Assembly: GCA_035529075.1 (NCBI GenBank)
Contig: DATKXK010000010.1
Location: 62,001-126,000, forward strand
Direction: 5' to 3'
Source of the DNA: Acidobacteriota bacterium
GTDB taxonomy: Bacteria > Zixibacteria > MSB-5A5 > GN15 > FEB-12
Length of the DNA: 64,000 bases
A program made the translations under genes and the position numbers. Shown in pieces: positions 26,666 to 34,448 of this stretch (positions are counted from its first letter, which is position 1; each line of letters starts with the position of its first letter). The notes under the pieces are model-generated. The model saw nothing but the letters and a program-made list of their open reading frames with translations. It was not told where the DNA came from and searched no databases.

Positions 26666-28573
26666 ATGAATGACGTTGTGCGACGCATCGGGGAACTTCT
26701 GGTCAGACTCCAGTCGCCGGACTACTACGACCGTGAGGACGCTGTAAAGGAGCTCGGGACATGCAGCGAGGACGACGCGGTGCACGGCCTGGTGATGGCC
26801 TTGGAAGATCCCGATCTCGGCATTCGTGAACTGGCCGCCGACTTCCTGGCCCGCATCAAGACGCCCGCCGTTTCCCAGCTCCTGATCCGGTGCCTGGCCA
26901 GTGAGGACATCGGCACGAGAAACCTTACGTGCGAGGTCCTGGTGAGAATCGGTTCGGACGCCGTGCCGGTCCTTATCGAAAGCCTGGAAAGCGACGACCG
27001 GGATGTACGCAAGTTCGTGGCTGACGTCCTGGGTCGCATCAAGGACCCGCGAGCCGTGGAACCACTGTGCGCAAGACTTGCCGACGACAGCCGCAACGTA
27101 GTCTGCTCTGCGGCAGAGGCCCTGGGCGAGATCGGTTCACCGGAGGCCGTACCGGACCTGCTGGCCGTGTGCGAGAAGACGGAAGACGCCCGCCTGCACG
27201 CCATAGAAGCGCTCGGCAAGACCGGGGACCCGGCCGTCCTGGAGCGGCTGTACGAGTACCTGGAATCCCCGGATCCCATGCTTCAGTATGCCGTGATCGA
27301 AGCTATCGGCCAGATGGGACTGGTCAGGGCCGTCGAACGACTGATACCGTTCTTCGATTCAACGGATCCGGCCATTGCCGAAGCTGCCATGTCCGCCGTC
27401 ATCACCGTAAGCGTCCGGAGCAGAGAACCGGTGGCCTGCGATCCGCCGCTTGACCGGTTCACTGATTTTCTCCTTGAAGGGATCAAGAGCCGGGACCCGG
27501 CTACAACCCACTATACACTCGATCATCTGGCTCAATGGTACGGCTCCGGCATCATGGAAGGTGTTTTCAGCGTGCTCGAGTTTGTGGATGACGACACGTT
27601 CAGGCGGGTGGTCGAAATCGTCGGCGAGATAGGCGCTCCCGCCGGGGAACTGCTGGTATCAAGGCTGTCCGTATCATCCAAGCAGCTCAAGCTGAAACTC
27701 CTTGATGCCGCTCGTCTCATCGTCGACGAGGAATTCGCCCGGCACGTAATGCCGTACGCCGAGGATGACGACCCGGAAATCCGCCAGCGCGTAGCCCACC
27801 TTCAGGGCATCTCCGGGTATGTCGGTGCCGTGCCGACGCTCAAGAAGCTCGCCCTGGACGCCAACGGCCACGTTCGTGCCGCCGCCATTGCAGCCCTCGG
27901 CTGGCTGTGCGGCGAGGAGGACGTCGATTTCATTCTGACCGGCCTTGATGACAAGTACCCGGACGTGCGCGAGGCGACGGTCGGCGCGCTCATCATTGTC
28001 GGCGGATCCAAGGTGATCGCGAAGTTCACCGCTGATCTCTACCACGAAGATACTGAGCGGCAGCGCCTGGCCGTCACCGCCCTGGGGTGGATTGGCGAAG
28101 TCGACGTGGTCGAGCCGCTGCTGCGCGCCATCAACCATCCGGATGCAGGTGTGCGCAAGTCGGCGATTAGCGCCCTGGCGCGTATCGGCAACGTCAGCGA
28201 CGTCGAACCGATTGCGCTGGCTCTCAACGATGAGAACAGCGCCGTTCGCAAGGCGGCGGTCTCGGCCCTCGTGACCCTCAGGGGCGGCTGGGCTTTTCAC
28301 CACATTCGGCCGCTGCTTGACGACCCCGACGTCTGGGTGCGGTATCATACCATCAGTGCCGTCGGCGACATCGGTGATCCCAAGTATGCCGATTACCTGA
28401 TCCCCTACCTTGACGATTCCCTGGATGTGATAAAAATCGCCACCGCCAAGGCCATGGCCGTTCTGTGCGATGAACGCGCCGTGCCGGCGCTGGCTCGCCT
28501 GACGCGAGAGAAGAACGCCGATCTCGCAGACGCCGCAAAGGTGGCCCTTACACGCATCGGAGGTACAACGTAA
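26666..28573 (+). CDS. HEAT-repeat scaffold protein
   Basis: A 635-residue all-helical protein made of about 17-19 HEAT/PBS-lyase-like repeats of roughly 31 residues (for example DRDVRKFVADVLGRIKDPRA and DAGVRKSAISALARIGNVSD), with one less regular stretch near residues 255-345. There is no signal peptide, membrane helix or enzymatic domain. Such arrays bind proteins. It lies between the STAS gene (33 bp upstream) and a response regulator, with whose ATG its stop overlaps (GTAATG), so translation is coupled. By position it is a candidate adaptor between partner switch and two-component/chemotaxis signalling. No cysteine or bilin-lyase context supports a phycobilin role. Confidence 0.85.
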   Translation: MNDVVRRIGELLVRLQSPDYYDREDAVKELGTCSEDDAVHGLVMALEDPDLGIRELAADFLARIKTPAVSQLLIRCLASEDIGTRNLTCEVLVRIGSDAVPVLIESLESDDRDVRKFVADVLGRIKDPRAVEPLCARLADDSRNVVCSAAEALGEIGSPEAVPDLLAVCEKTEDARLHAIEALGKTGDPAVLERLYEYLESPDPMLQYAVIEAIGQMGLVRAVERLIPFFDSTDPAIAEAAMSAVITVSVRSREPVACDPPLDRFTDFLLEGIKSRDPATTHYTLDHLAQWYGSGIMEGVFSVLEFVDDDTFRRVVEIVGEIGAPAGELLVSRLSVSSKQLKLKLLDAARLIVDEEFARHVMPYAEDDDPEIRQRVAHLQGISGYVGAVPTLKKLALDANGHVRAAAIAALGWLCGEEDVDFILTGLDDKYPDVREATVGALIIVGGSKVIAKFTADLYHEDTERQRLAVTALGWIGEVDVVEPLLRAINHPDAGVRKSAISALARIGNVSDVEPIALALNDENSAVRKAAVSALVTLRGGWAFHHIRPLLDDPDVWVRYHTISAVGDIGDPKYADYLIPYLDDSLDVIKIATAKAMAVLCDERAVPALARLTREKNADLADAAKVALTRIGGTT

Positions 28574-28947
28574 TGGAAAGACCCTCGATACTGGTGGTGG
28601 ACGACGAGTTGCTTATCCGTGACCTCCTGTACGACTTCTTCAGTGGCCAGGGGTGGGACATATCGGTGGCCGAAAACGGTGAACGAGCACTGGACATCCT
28701 GCGCGGTCGCAAGGTCGATCTGGTCCTGACCGACATCAAGATGCCCGAGATGGACGGATTGACCCTCACCAGCCGAGTCCACGAGACCTACCCAGGTATT
28801 CCGGTGGTCGTGATGACCGGGTATCCGTCCGTGGATTCAGCAGTCCAGGCCCTCCGCAGCAAGGTTGCCGACTACATCATCAAGCCCTTCAACATCAACC
28901 AGTTACACAAGGTAGTTATGGAGAAGCTCAAGGAGAAGGAAGGATGA
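28573..28947 (+). CDS. Single-domain response regulator
   Basis: A 124-residue receiver domain with acidic pocket VVDDE, phospho-acceptor Asp in LTDIKMPEMDG, a Thr in VVMTGYP and Lys in YIIKPF. It has no output domain. Its KMPEMDG-MTGYPS type resembles NtrC-like receivers rather than CheY. It overlaps the end of the HEAT-repeat gene, so the two proteins are made together and may interact. The partner kinase is not evident. Confidence 0.9.
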   Translation: MERPSILVVDDELLIRDLLYDFFSGQGWDISVAENGERALDILRGRKVDLVLTDIKMPEMDGLTLTSRVHETYPGIPVVVMTGYPSVDSAVQALRSKVADYIIKPFNINQLHKVVMEKLKEKEG

Positions 28948-28990
28948 TTGCCGCCGTCAAACAACGGCTGTCCTGAACATCGGGTGCGGT

Positions 28991-30013
28991 ATGCTGGCCA
29001 GTTTCGAACATGAGATTGAAATGGGTCTCGACGAATTTCGAATGATCCGTGATTTTATCCATGAAAAGAGCGGCATCTACTTCGCGGAAAACAAAATGCA
29101 CGTGGTTAAAAACCGGCTGGCCAAGAGAATGGCGGAACTCGACCTCAAGGCCGTTCGCGATTATTTCTATCGCGTCAAGTATGACGCGTCGCTTTGCGAG
29201 TTCAACCGGCTCATGGATCTCGTTACGACCAACGAAACGAGCTTCTTCCGCAATCGACCGCAGCTGCTGTCATTCTCCACGGAAATCATTCCCAGCATCC
29301 TCAAGCACAAGCAGGACAGGGGAGCCCCGCGCCGGATCAAGGTATGGTCGGCCGGTTGCTCCACGGGTGAAGAGCCTTACACTCTGGCGATTCTTCTCAA
29401 GGAGTGCTCTGAGCACCTGGACGAGTGGTCTCTGGAGATCATTGCCAACGACATATCGCAGAGAGTGCTGCGAAAGGCCCGGCTGGCTGAATATGCGGGC
29501 CCGACCCTGCACGACATTCCCAGTGACGCGCTCGGCCGTTATTTCACGCCTGCGGACGGGTCATATCGAGTCAGGCCCGAAATCAAGACGCTGGTCAAGT
29601 TCTCCCACATGAATCTCAACGACCCGAGAATGATCAGCCTGATCAGTGGCGTAGACGTCGTGTTCTGCCGTAACGTGATGGCTTATTTTTCTCATGAGGC
29701 CAAGAAACGCCTGGTCCGTGCCTTTTACAACGCGCTCCGCCCGGGGGGGTACCTCTATGTCGGCCACGCGGAGTCACTGCACGGCATCTCCAAGGCGTTC
29801 AAACTGGCCTACTTCAGAAACGCGCTGGTTTACCTCAAGGAGGCGGCCGCCGCGCCCGGCCGTGCCGCCCCCGTGCCGGCCCGCGAACTCCAGCCGGCCC
29901 GGGCCACCGTCGGCCTCGGCGGCGCCGAGCCCTGGGCCGCGGCGGGAGTCCTGAGTCCGCCGGCCGGGGTCAAACACGAGCCGGTGAACGGCGTGTCGGT
30001 GACTGGGGAATAA
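28991..30013 (+). CDS. cheR: Chemotaxis methyltransferase CheR
   Basis: A 340-residue CheR that methylates glutamates of chemoreceptors using SAM. The N-terminal helical domain (about 10-80) includes FRMIRDFIHEKSGIYF; the catalytic domain has TTNETSFFRN, KVWSAGCSTGEEPYTLAI (SAM motif I), NDISQRVLRKARLAEY and DVVFCRNVMAYF. After the core (about 280) it carries an Ala/Pro-rich tail of some 55 residues (AAAPGRAAPVPARE region), unlike the E. coli enzyme, and no pentapeptide-binding clues are readable. No receptor, cheA, cheB or cheW is present in this window, so the rest of the pathway lies elsewhere. Confidence 0.93.
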   Translation: MLASFEHEIEMGLDEFRMIRDFIHEKSGIYFAENKMHVVKNRLAKRMAELDLKAVRDYFYRVKYDASLCEFNRLMDLVTTNETSFFRNRPQLLSFSTEIIPSILKHKQDRGAPRRIKVWSAGCSTGEEPYTLAILLKECSEHLDEWSLEIIANDISQRVLRKARLAEYAGPTLHDIPSDALGRYFTPADGSYRVRPEIKTLVKFSHMNLNDPRMISLISGVDVVFCRNVMAYFSHEAKKRLVRAFYNALRPGGYLYVGHAESLHGISKAFKLAYFRNALVYLKEAAAAPGRAAPVPARELQPARATVGLGGAEPWAAAGVLSPPAGVKHEPVNGVSVTGE

Positions 30014-30024
30014 AGGTGGATTCC

Positions 30025-30396
30025 ATGAGTCGCACAATCCTCGTTGTCGATGACTCTCCGACGGTGGTGAAATTCGTGTCCTTCTCACTGAAGACCCGCG
30101 GCTACCGGGTTGTGACGGCGCGGGACGGGATGGACGCCATCGAGAAACTGTCCGCCCTGACCGACGGCGTCGATCTTATCATCACCGACCTGAACATGCC
30201 CAACCTGGACGGCTACACGTTTATTGAAGCCGTCCGTCGGAACAAGGAACATCAGGACATCCCCATTATCATACTGTCGTCGGAAGAGGGTCAGGCCGAC
30301 CGCAGCCGCGGACTCTCGGTCGGCGCAAATTCGTATCTGGTCAAACCGTTTGAGTCCGAAAGGCTTCTTAACGAAGTATCAAGGTACTTGAAATGA
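30025..30396 (+). CDS. Single-domain response regulator
   Basis: A 123-residue receiver: ILVVDDSPTVVKFVSFSL, phospho-acceptor in IITDLNMPNLDGYTF, ILSSEEG and the Lys of YLVKPFE. The SPT-V motif resembles receivers of chemotaxis and PilG/TaxR type. It lies between cheR and cheY, and may be a second CheY or a phosphate sink. The ATG at 30025 has AAGGTGG five bases upstream; a GTG at 30016 overlaps that site and is less likely. Confidence 0.9.
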   Translation: MSRTILVVDDSPTVVKFVSFSLKTRGYRVVTARDGMDAIEKLSALTDGVDLIITDLNMPNLDGYTFIEAVRRNKEHQDIPIIILSSEEGQADRSRGLSVGANSYLVKPFESERLLNEVSRYLK

Positions 30397-30441
30397 AAGC
30401 ACACCACCAAGCGGCACCGCGCAGGTATAAAAGGAGGCACC

Positions 30442-30819
30442 GTGTCTAATCTTAAGATTCTGGCGGTCGATGATAGCCCGACCATGCGGCGAATCATTGT
30501 CAACACGCTTAAGAAGGCAGGTTACCCCGACGTGACGGAAGCAACCGACGGCAAGGACGCACTGGCAAAACTCAAGGTCGACAAATTCAACTTCGTCATC
30601 ACCGATTGGAACATGCCGGAGATGGACGGCATAGCGCTCGTCACTACCTTGCGCGCAACGGAGGAATTCAGAGATCTGCCGGTCCTCATGGTCACCACCA
30701 GATCGGTCAAAGAGGACATCATGGAGGCCATGAAAGCAGGCGTCAACAATTACATTGTCAAACCCTTCACGCCTGATACCCTCAAACAGAAAATCGAGCA
30801 GATTCTCACCGGCTTATGA
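30442..30819 (+). CDS. cheY: Chemotaxis response regulator CheY
   Basis: A 125-residue CheY. It has KILAVDDSPTMRRIIVNTL, the phospho-acceptor in VITDWNMPEMDG (the W-N-MP form typical of true CheY), MVTTRSVKEDI with the Thr switch, and NYIVKPFTPDTL. It would bind FliM and the switch after phosphorylation by CheA. It is followed 21 bp later by a CheZ homologue, as in many proteobacteria. GTG start with a perfect AAGGAGG upstream. Confidence 0.93.
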   Translation: MSNLKILAVDDSPTMRRIIVNTLKKAGYPDVTEATDGKDALAKLKVDKFNFVITDWNMPEMDGIALVTTLRATEEFRDLPVLMVTTRSVKEDIMEAMKAGVNNYIVKPFTPDTLKQKIEQILTGL

Positions 30820-30840
30820 AGGTGACTGAGGAAGGACGCT

Positions 30841-31443
30841 ATGCCTGATACGGATACGACAAAGAACAAGATTCAGAAAGATGTCGCCGAGCTCTCGGCC
30901 TCTATCTTCAGGTTGGCGGACAATCTCGAGAGGCTTCGCCGCCCTCTCCTGGAGTCGCGCTACGGGGTCCCGGAAGCGGCCAACCAGCTGGGTGAAATCA
31001 GCCGTCAGACTGAGGCCGCGGCTCACCGGATGCTGGACAAGGTGGAAAAGATCACGCAGCGTGAGGAGCAGACCATCAGCGACCTGGGTGCCGTAACGGA
31101 CCTTCTCCTCCAGGAGAAAACGGACGAGATTGTCAGGCGGGTTCGTGGCGCCGTGCAACGGGCCGACGCTAACCTCAACGATGCGTACGCTATCCTTGAA
31201 GCCTTGCAGTTTCAGGACGTTACCAGCCAGCAGATGAGCCAGGCGGCAAATGAACTCGGGGAGATCGAAACGAAACTTCGAGACATTCTTGCGGCTCTTG
31301 ATTCCGGCGGCGGCGAGGCGCCCGGTTCTCTGCAGCGAGTTGAGGCGACTTCAGCACAAGAGGCCGGCTCCGCCCAACACGGTTCGAGCATGGAGCAAAA
31401 GGACATCGACAATCTGTTTGCGCAGCCCGAACGTAATCGGTAA
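30841..31443 (+). CDS. cheZ: CheZ-family CheY phosphatase
   Basis: A 200-residue, highly helical protein. The key segment LEALQFQDVTSQQM carries Asp126 and Gln130, matching the D-x3-Q catalytic pair of E. coli CheZ (D143/Q147) in FQDLTGQ. Two long helices (about 10-75 and 85-160) would form the dimeric four-helix bundle, and a linker of low complexity follows. The C-terminal peptide SMEQKDIDNLFAQ corresponds to the CheY-binding tail and also closely resembles the CheY-binding N-terminus of FliM. Placement right after cheY supports the role. It ends the signalling operon. Confidence 0.88.
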   Translation: MPDTDTTKNKIQKDVAELSASIFRLADNLERLRRPLLESRYGVPEAANQLGEISRQTEAAAHRMLDKVEKITQREEQTISDLGAVTDLLLQEKTDEIVRRVRGAVQRADANLNDAYAILEALQFQDVTSQQMSQAANELGEIETKLRDILAALDSGGGEAPGSLQRVEATSAQEAGSAQHGSSMEQKDIDNLFAQPERNR

Positions 31444-31524
31444 CAGCCCCTCGTGATCCGATCAAACGGCGCCCATCGACCGGATCGCCAGCCAGACAGC
31501 CCGCTATTTTAAGCCAAGTTTTTG

Positions 31525-31553
31525 TTGAAAACCTCGCCTGGGGTCTCTACTAT
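31525..31553 (+). promoter_or_regulatory. Sigma-70-like promoter for the kinase/activator pair
   Basis: TTGAAA (31525-31530), 17 nt, TACTAT (31548-31553), with start about 31560. It lies in the 137-bp gap after cheZ, so the master flagellar kinase and activator would be transcribed independently of the signalling operon. Confidence 0.6.
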
Positions 31554-31580
31554 CCCGCCATCGGAGGAATGGGATACTTG

Positions 31581-32936
31581 ATGACGGAAGAGCAGAACAG
31601 CGGGTTGGCGACGTCGGCCGGAACGGTTGACGAGATGGCCAGATTCACCGAGTCCTACGCGTCTTTCAATCGCATTATCAACAACTTACAGCGGCAGTAT
31701 ATCGAACTCAAGGAGGAGTTCTCGGCCCAGAACGAGCGGCTGGTGGAGACCAATCGCAAGCTCGTGGCCATGACCGCCCGCAATCTCGAGGCAACGGAAT
31801 TTCTCAACCGGATACTGGGTTCGATTTCCGCCGGTGTCATAGCCGTCGACCAGGGCGGGCGCATCACTCATTTTAATTCAGCGGCCTCGGTCATGCTCGG
31901 CATACCGATCGACAAGCCGCGGGGAGAGCATTACCGGGACGTCATCCCGCCCGGGGATCCGATTGACGCCAACGCCTTGCGCGCCGCGGAATCCGGCCGG
32001 CCGGTCGACTCCGTGGAAAAGCGCACGAACCTTCCCGACGGAACCGCCCTTCACCTCTCGGTCTCTACCGCCATTCTCTGTGATGATGAGGGCAAGCCCA
32101 ACGGTGCGGTCGAAGTTTTCCACGACCTGACCAAAGTAAAGAAGATGGAGGCGGAGATTGCCCGGCTGAACACGCTGGCGGCGCTGGGGGAAATGGCGGC
32201 CACCATCGCGCACCAAGTGCGTAATCCCCTGGCCGGCATCGGGGGGTTTGCGGCGCTTCTGAAGCGTGACATGGAATCGGATGACCCGAGGCAGAAGACG
32301 GTCGACAAGATCGTTCGCGGTGTGGAGAATCTTAACAGCACGGTCAGCGCGCTGCTGGGCTACACGCGGACCGAGGAGGTCAGGAGGGACGAGGTTGACT
32401 ACGGCGACTTTCTCAAGACTGTGATCAGGCAGTACCGTCACGAGAACGCCGAGATGGTTCCGGGGATGTTCATCCGCCTGATGATTCCGGACTCCCCGCC
32501 GGCGGTCTCGGTCGGGTTAATGATCGACCGGCAGTTGTGCCGTCAGCTCTTCTGCAACCTCCTGACGAACGCCGTTGAGGCCTGCCGGGGCAAAGGGAAC
32601 ATCACGATCTCCTATCGTAAACTTCCGCGGCAGGCCGCTGCCCGCTGGTACGGTGAGAAGGTGCTCCTGGGGCTCGAAGAGACACTGGTTGAGACGGTCG
32701 TTGCCGATAGCGGCTCGGGCATCAAGCCCGAGGCGCTGGAATCGGTGTTTTCTCCGTTCTTCACGACCAAGCAGGACGGCAACGGTCTCGGGCTTGCCGT
32801 CGCCTGGAAGATCATCAAGGCGCACGGGGGCGACATCATTGCGGAGAACATTCCCGGCGGGGGAGCCAGGTTTACGCTGCTGTTCCCCGCCAAGGTCGAT
32901 ACTGTGACCGCGGATAAGGAACGCGCGAACGAATAA
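31581..32936 (+). CDS. PAS-domain sensor histidine kinase (FleS/FlrB-like)
   Basis: A 451-residue soluble kinase without membrane segments: N-terminal coiled coil (about 20-70, NRKLVAMTARN), PAS domain (about 75-190; NRILGSISAGVIAVDQGGR), HisKA with phospho-acceptor His211 in TIAHQVRNPLAGIGGFAALL, and HATPase with LTNAVEA, DSGSGI and FFTTKQDGNGLGLAVAWK. The cytoplasmic PAS layout and the activator gene 16 bp downstream match FleS/FlrB, which controls flagellar genes through FleR/FlrC. The first in-frame ATG (31569) sits one base after GGAGG, so 31581 (or TTG 31578) is chosen. Confidence 0.9.
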   Translation: MTEEQNSGLATSAGTVDEMARFTESYASFNRIINNLQRQYIELKEEFSAQNERLVETNRKLVAMTARNLEATEFLNRILGSISAGVIAVDQGGRITHFNSAASVMLGIPIDKPRGEHYRDVIPPGDPIDANALRAAESGRPVDSVEKRTNLPDGTALHLSVSTAILCDDEGKPNGAVEVFHDLTKVKKMEAEIARLNTLAALGEMAATIAHQVRNPLAGIGGFAALLKRDMESDDPRQKTVDKIVRGVENLNSTVSALLGYTRTEEVRRDEVDYGDFLKTVIRQYRHENAEMVPGMFIRLMIPDSPPAVSVGLMIDRQLCRQLFCNLLTNAVEACRGKGNITISYRKLPRQAAARWYGEKVLLGLEETLVETVVADSGSGIKPEALESVFSPFFTTKQDGNGLGLAVAWKIIKAHGGDIIAENIPGGGARFTLLFPAKVDTVTADKERANE

Positions 32937-32952
32937 GCATGGAGCGTCTCTG

Positions 32953-34326
32953 ATGAAGTACTCGGTTCTGATCGTTGATGACGACAGCCTGGTAAACGAG
33001 TTCCTTGTGGAAACCCTGCAGCGGGCCGACTACGAAACCGAAGCGGTTCTTTCCGGCGAGGAAGGGCTGGAAAGGTTCCGGGCGCGCCATTTCGACATCG
33101 TTCTGACCGATCTGAAGATGGACCAGATGGACGGTATCGCCCTGCTTGACAACATCAAGCAGCTGGTGCCGCAGACGGTAGTGGTTATCATGACCGCTTA
33201 CGGCACGGTTGAGACGGCCGTAACGGCCATTAAGAAAGGCGCCTACGACTTTCTGCTCAAGCCGGTTCTGCCGGAGACGCTGGAGCTGATGCTGTACCGT
33301 ATTTCCGAAACGCTCGATCTCCGAGCCGAAAACGCCCTGCTCCGCAAGGACCTTGCGCACAAGTTTCAGAACATTGTCGGCAAATCGAAGCTGATGACGG
33401 AGATATTCGATCTTGTGGAAACCGTGGCCGATGCCCGGACGACCGTCCTGCTGACGGGCGCATCCGGTACCGGCAAGGAACTCGTCGCCCGCGCCATACA
33501 TTATTCCTCCAACCGGCGCGAACGCCCGTTTGTCAAACTCAATTGCGCCGCCCTGCCCGAGAACCTCGTGGAGGCGGAACTGTTCGGCTACGAGAAGGGC
33601 GCGTTTACGGACGCCAAGAAAACCAATCGAGGTCGGTTTGAACTGGCCGACGGCGGCACTCTCCTGCTCGACGAGATCTCCGAGATGCCCCTTAACCTTC
33701 AATCCAAGCTGTTGCGGGTCATCCAGGAACGGGAGTTTGAGCGCGTCGGCTCCGCGACGACCATTTCGGTTGACGTTCGGCTTATCGCCACCACCAACCG
33801 GAATCTCAGGGAGTACATCGCGGAAGCAAGATTTCGTGAGGACCTGTACTACCGGTTGAACGTCATTCCCATATACCTTCCGCCGCTCAGGGATCGCAAA
33901 GAGGATATCCCCGTTCTGGTGGAGCACTTTATCGACAAGTACAACCGCGAGAACGACAAGGGCATCACGGGGCTCAACCGCATGGCGCTTCGCCTTCTGA
34001 TGAAGTACGATTGGCCCGGCAACGTCCGTGAGCTCGAGAACCTTTTGGAGCGGGCCGTGGTGACCACCCGCGGTGAGTACCTGACGGAGGATGATTTTCC
34101 CCCCGAGCTGGCCATTGGAAGGGTCGATGCCGGCGTACCGGGCCTCAGCGTTCCCATGAAGCTCGAGGAGGGGAGCAGGTATCTGATTCTCAAGACTCTC
34201 GAAAAGTATAACGGGAACAAGACGAAGGCAGCCGAGGCGCTCGGCATCACTACGCGTACTATCCGCAACAAGCTGGCCGAGTACCAGGTCAAGGAAAAGA
34301 CTACCGACGCACCCCTAGTCGGGTGA
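32953..34326 (+). CDS. Sigma-54 dependent response regulator (FleR/FlrC-like)
   Basis: A 457-residue NtrC-family activator: receiver (1-120, phospho-acceptor Asp53 in LTDLKMDQMDG), AAA+ domain (about 135-375; GASGTGKELVARAIH Walker A, GGTLLLDEISEMP Walker B) and a Fis-type helix-turn-helix (NKTKAAEALGITTRTIRNKL). The sigma-54 contact loop reads GAFTDA (216-221) instead of GAFTGA. Together with the kinase it probably activates the two sigma-54 promoters found upstream of flgB and flgF, only 1.7 and 10 kb away. It is followed by motAB. Confidence 0.93.
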   Translation: MKYSVLIVDDDSLVNEFLVETLQRADYETEAVLSGEEGLERFRARHFDIVLTDLKMDQMDGIALLDNIKQLVPQTVVVIMTAYGTVETAVTAIKKGAYDFLLKPVLPETLELMLYRISETLDLRAENALLRKDLAHKFQNIVGKSKLMTEIFDLVETVADARTTVLLTGASGTGKELVARAIHYSSNRRERPFVKLNCAALPENLVEAELFGYEKGAFTDAKKTNRGRFELADGGTLLLDEISEMPLNLQSKLLRVIQEREFERVGSATTISVDVRLIATTNRNLREYIAEARFREDLYYRLNVIPIYLPPLRDRKEDIPVLVEHFIDKYNRENDKGITGLNRMALRLLMKYDWPGNVRELENLLERAVVTTRGEYLTEDDFPPELAIGRVDAGVPGLSVPMKLEEGSRYLILKTLEKYNGNKTKAAEALGITTRTIRNKLAEYQVKEKTTDAPLVG

Positions 34327-34355
34327 AATCCTTTGGTCGACGGGCCTGCGCCGCT

Positions 34356-34382
34356 TATTAATCAGCCCCCATCTGCCGATAC
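34356..34382 (+). promoter_or_regulatory. Weak sigma-28-like promoter and palindrome before motA
   Basis: GCCGATAC (34375-34382) is a 7 of 8 match to the sigma-28 -10 box; the -35 region 11 nt upstream (TATTAATC, 34356-34363) matches poorly. A palindrome CAGGGCA-GT-TGCCCTG (34394-34409) lies at or just past the expected start. Class-III control of motAB is usual in many bacteria; here it is a tentative reading. Confidence 0.35.
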
Positions 34383-34448
34383 TACATAACTAACAGGGCA
34401 GTTGCCCTGCTGTATGAACCTGTAATTACCGGTAGTGCAGGCTGATTC

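Noticed and set aside
34332-34350. Sigma-54 site upstream of motA (TTGGTC...CCTGCG).
   Set aside because: GG to GC spacing is 13 nt and the boxes are poor.
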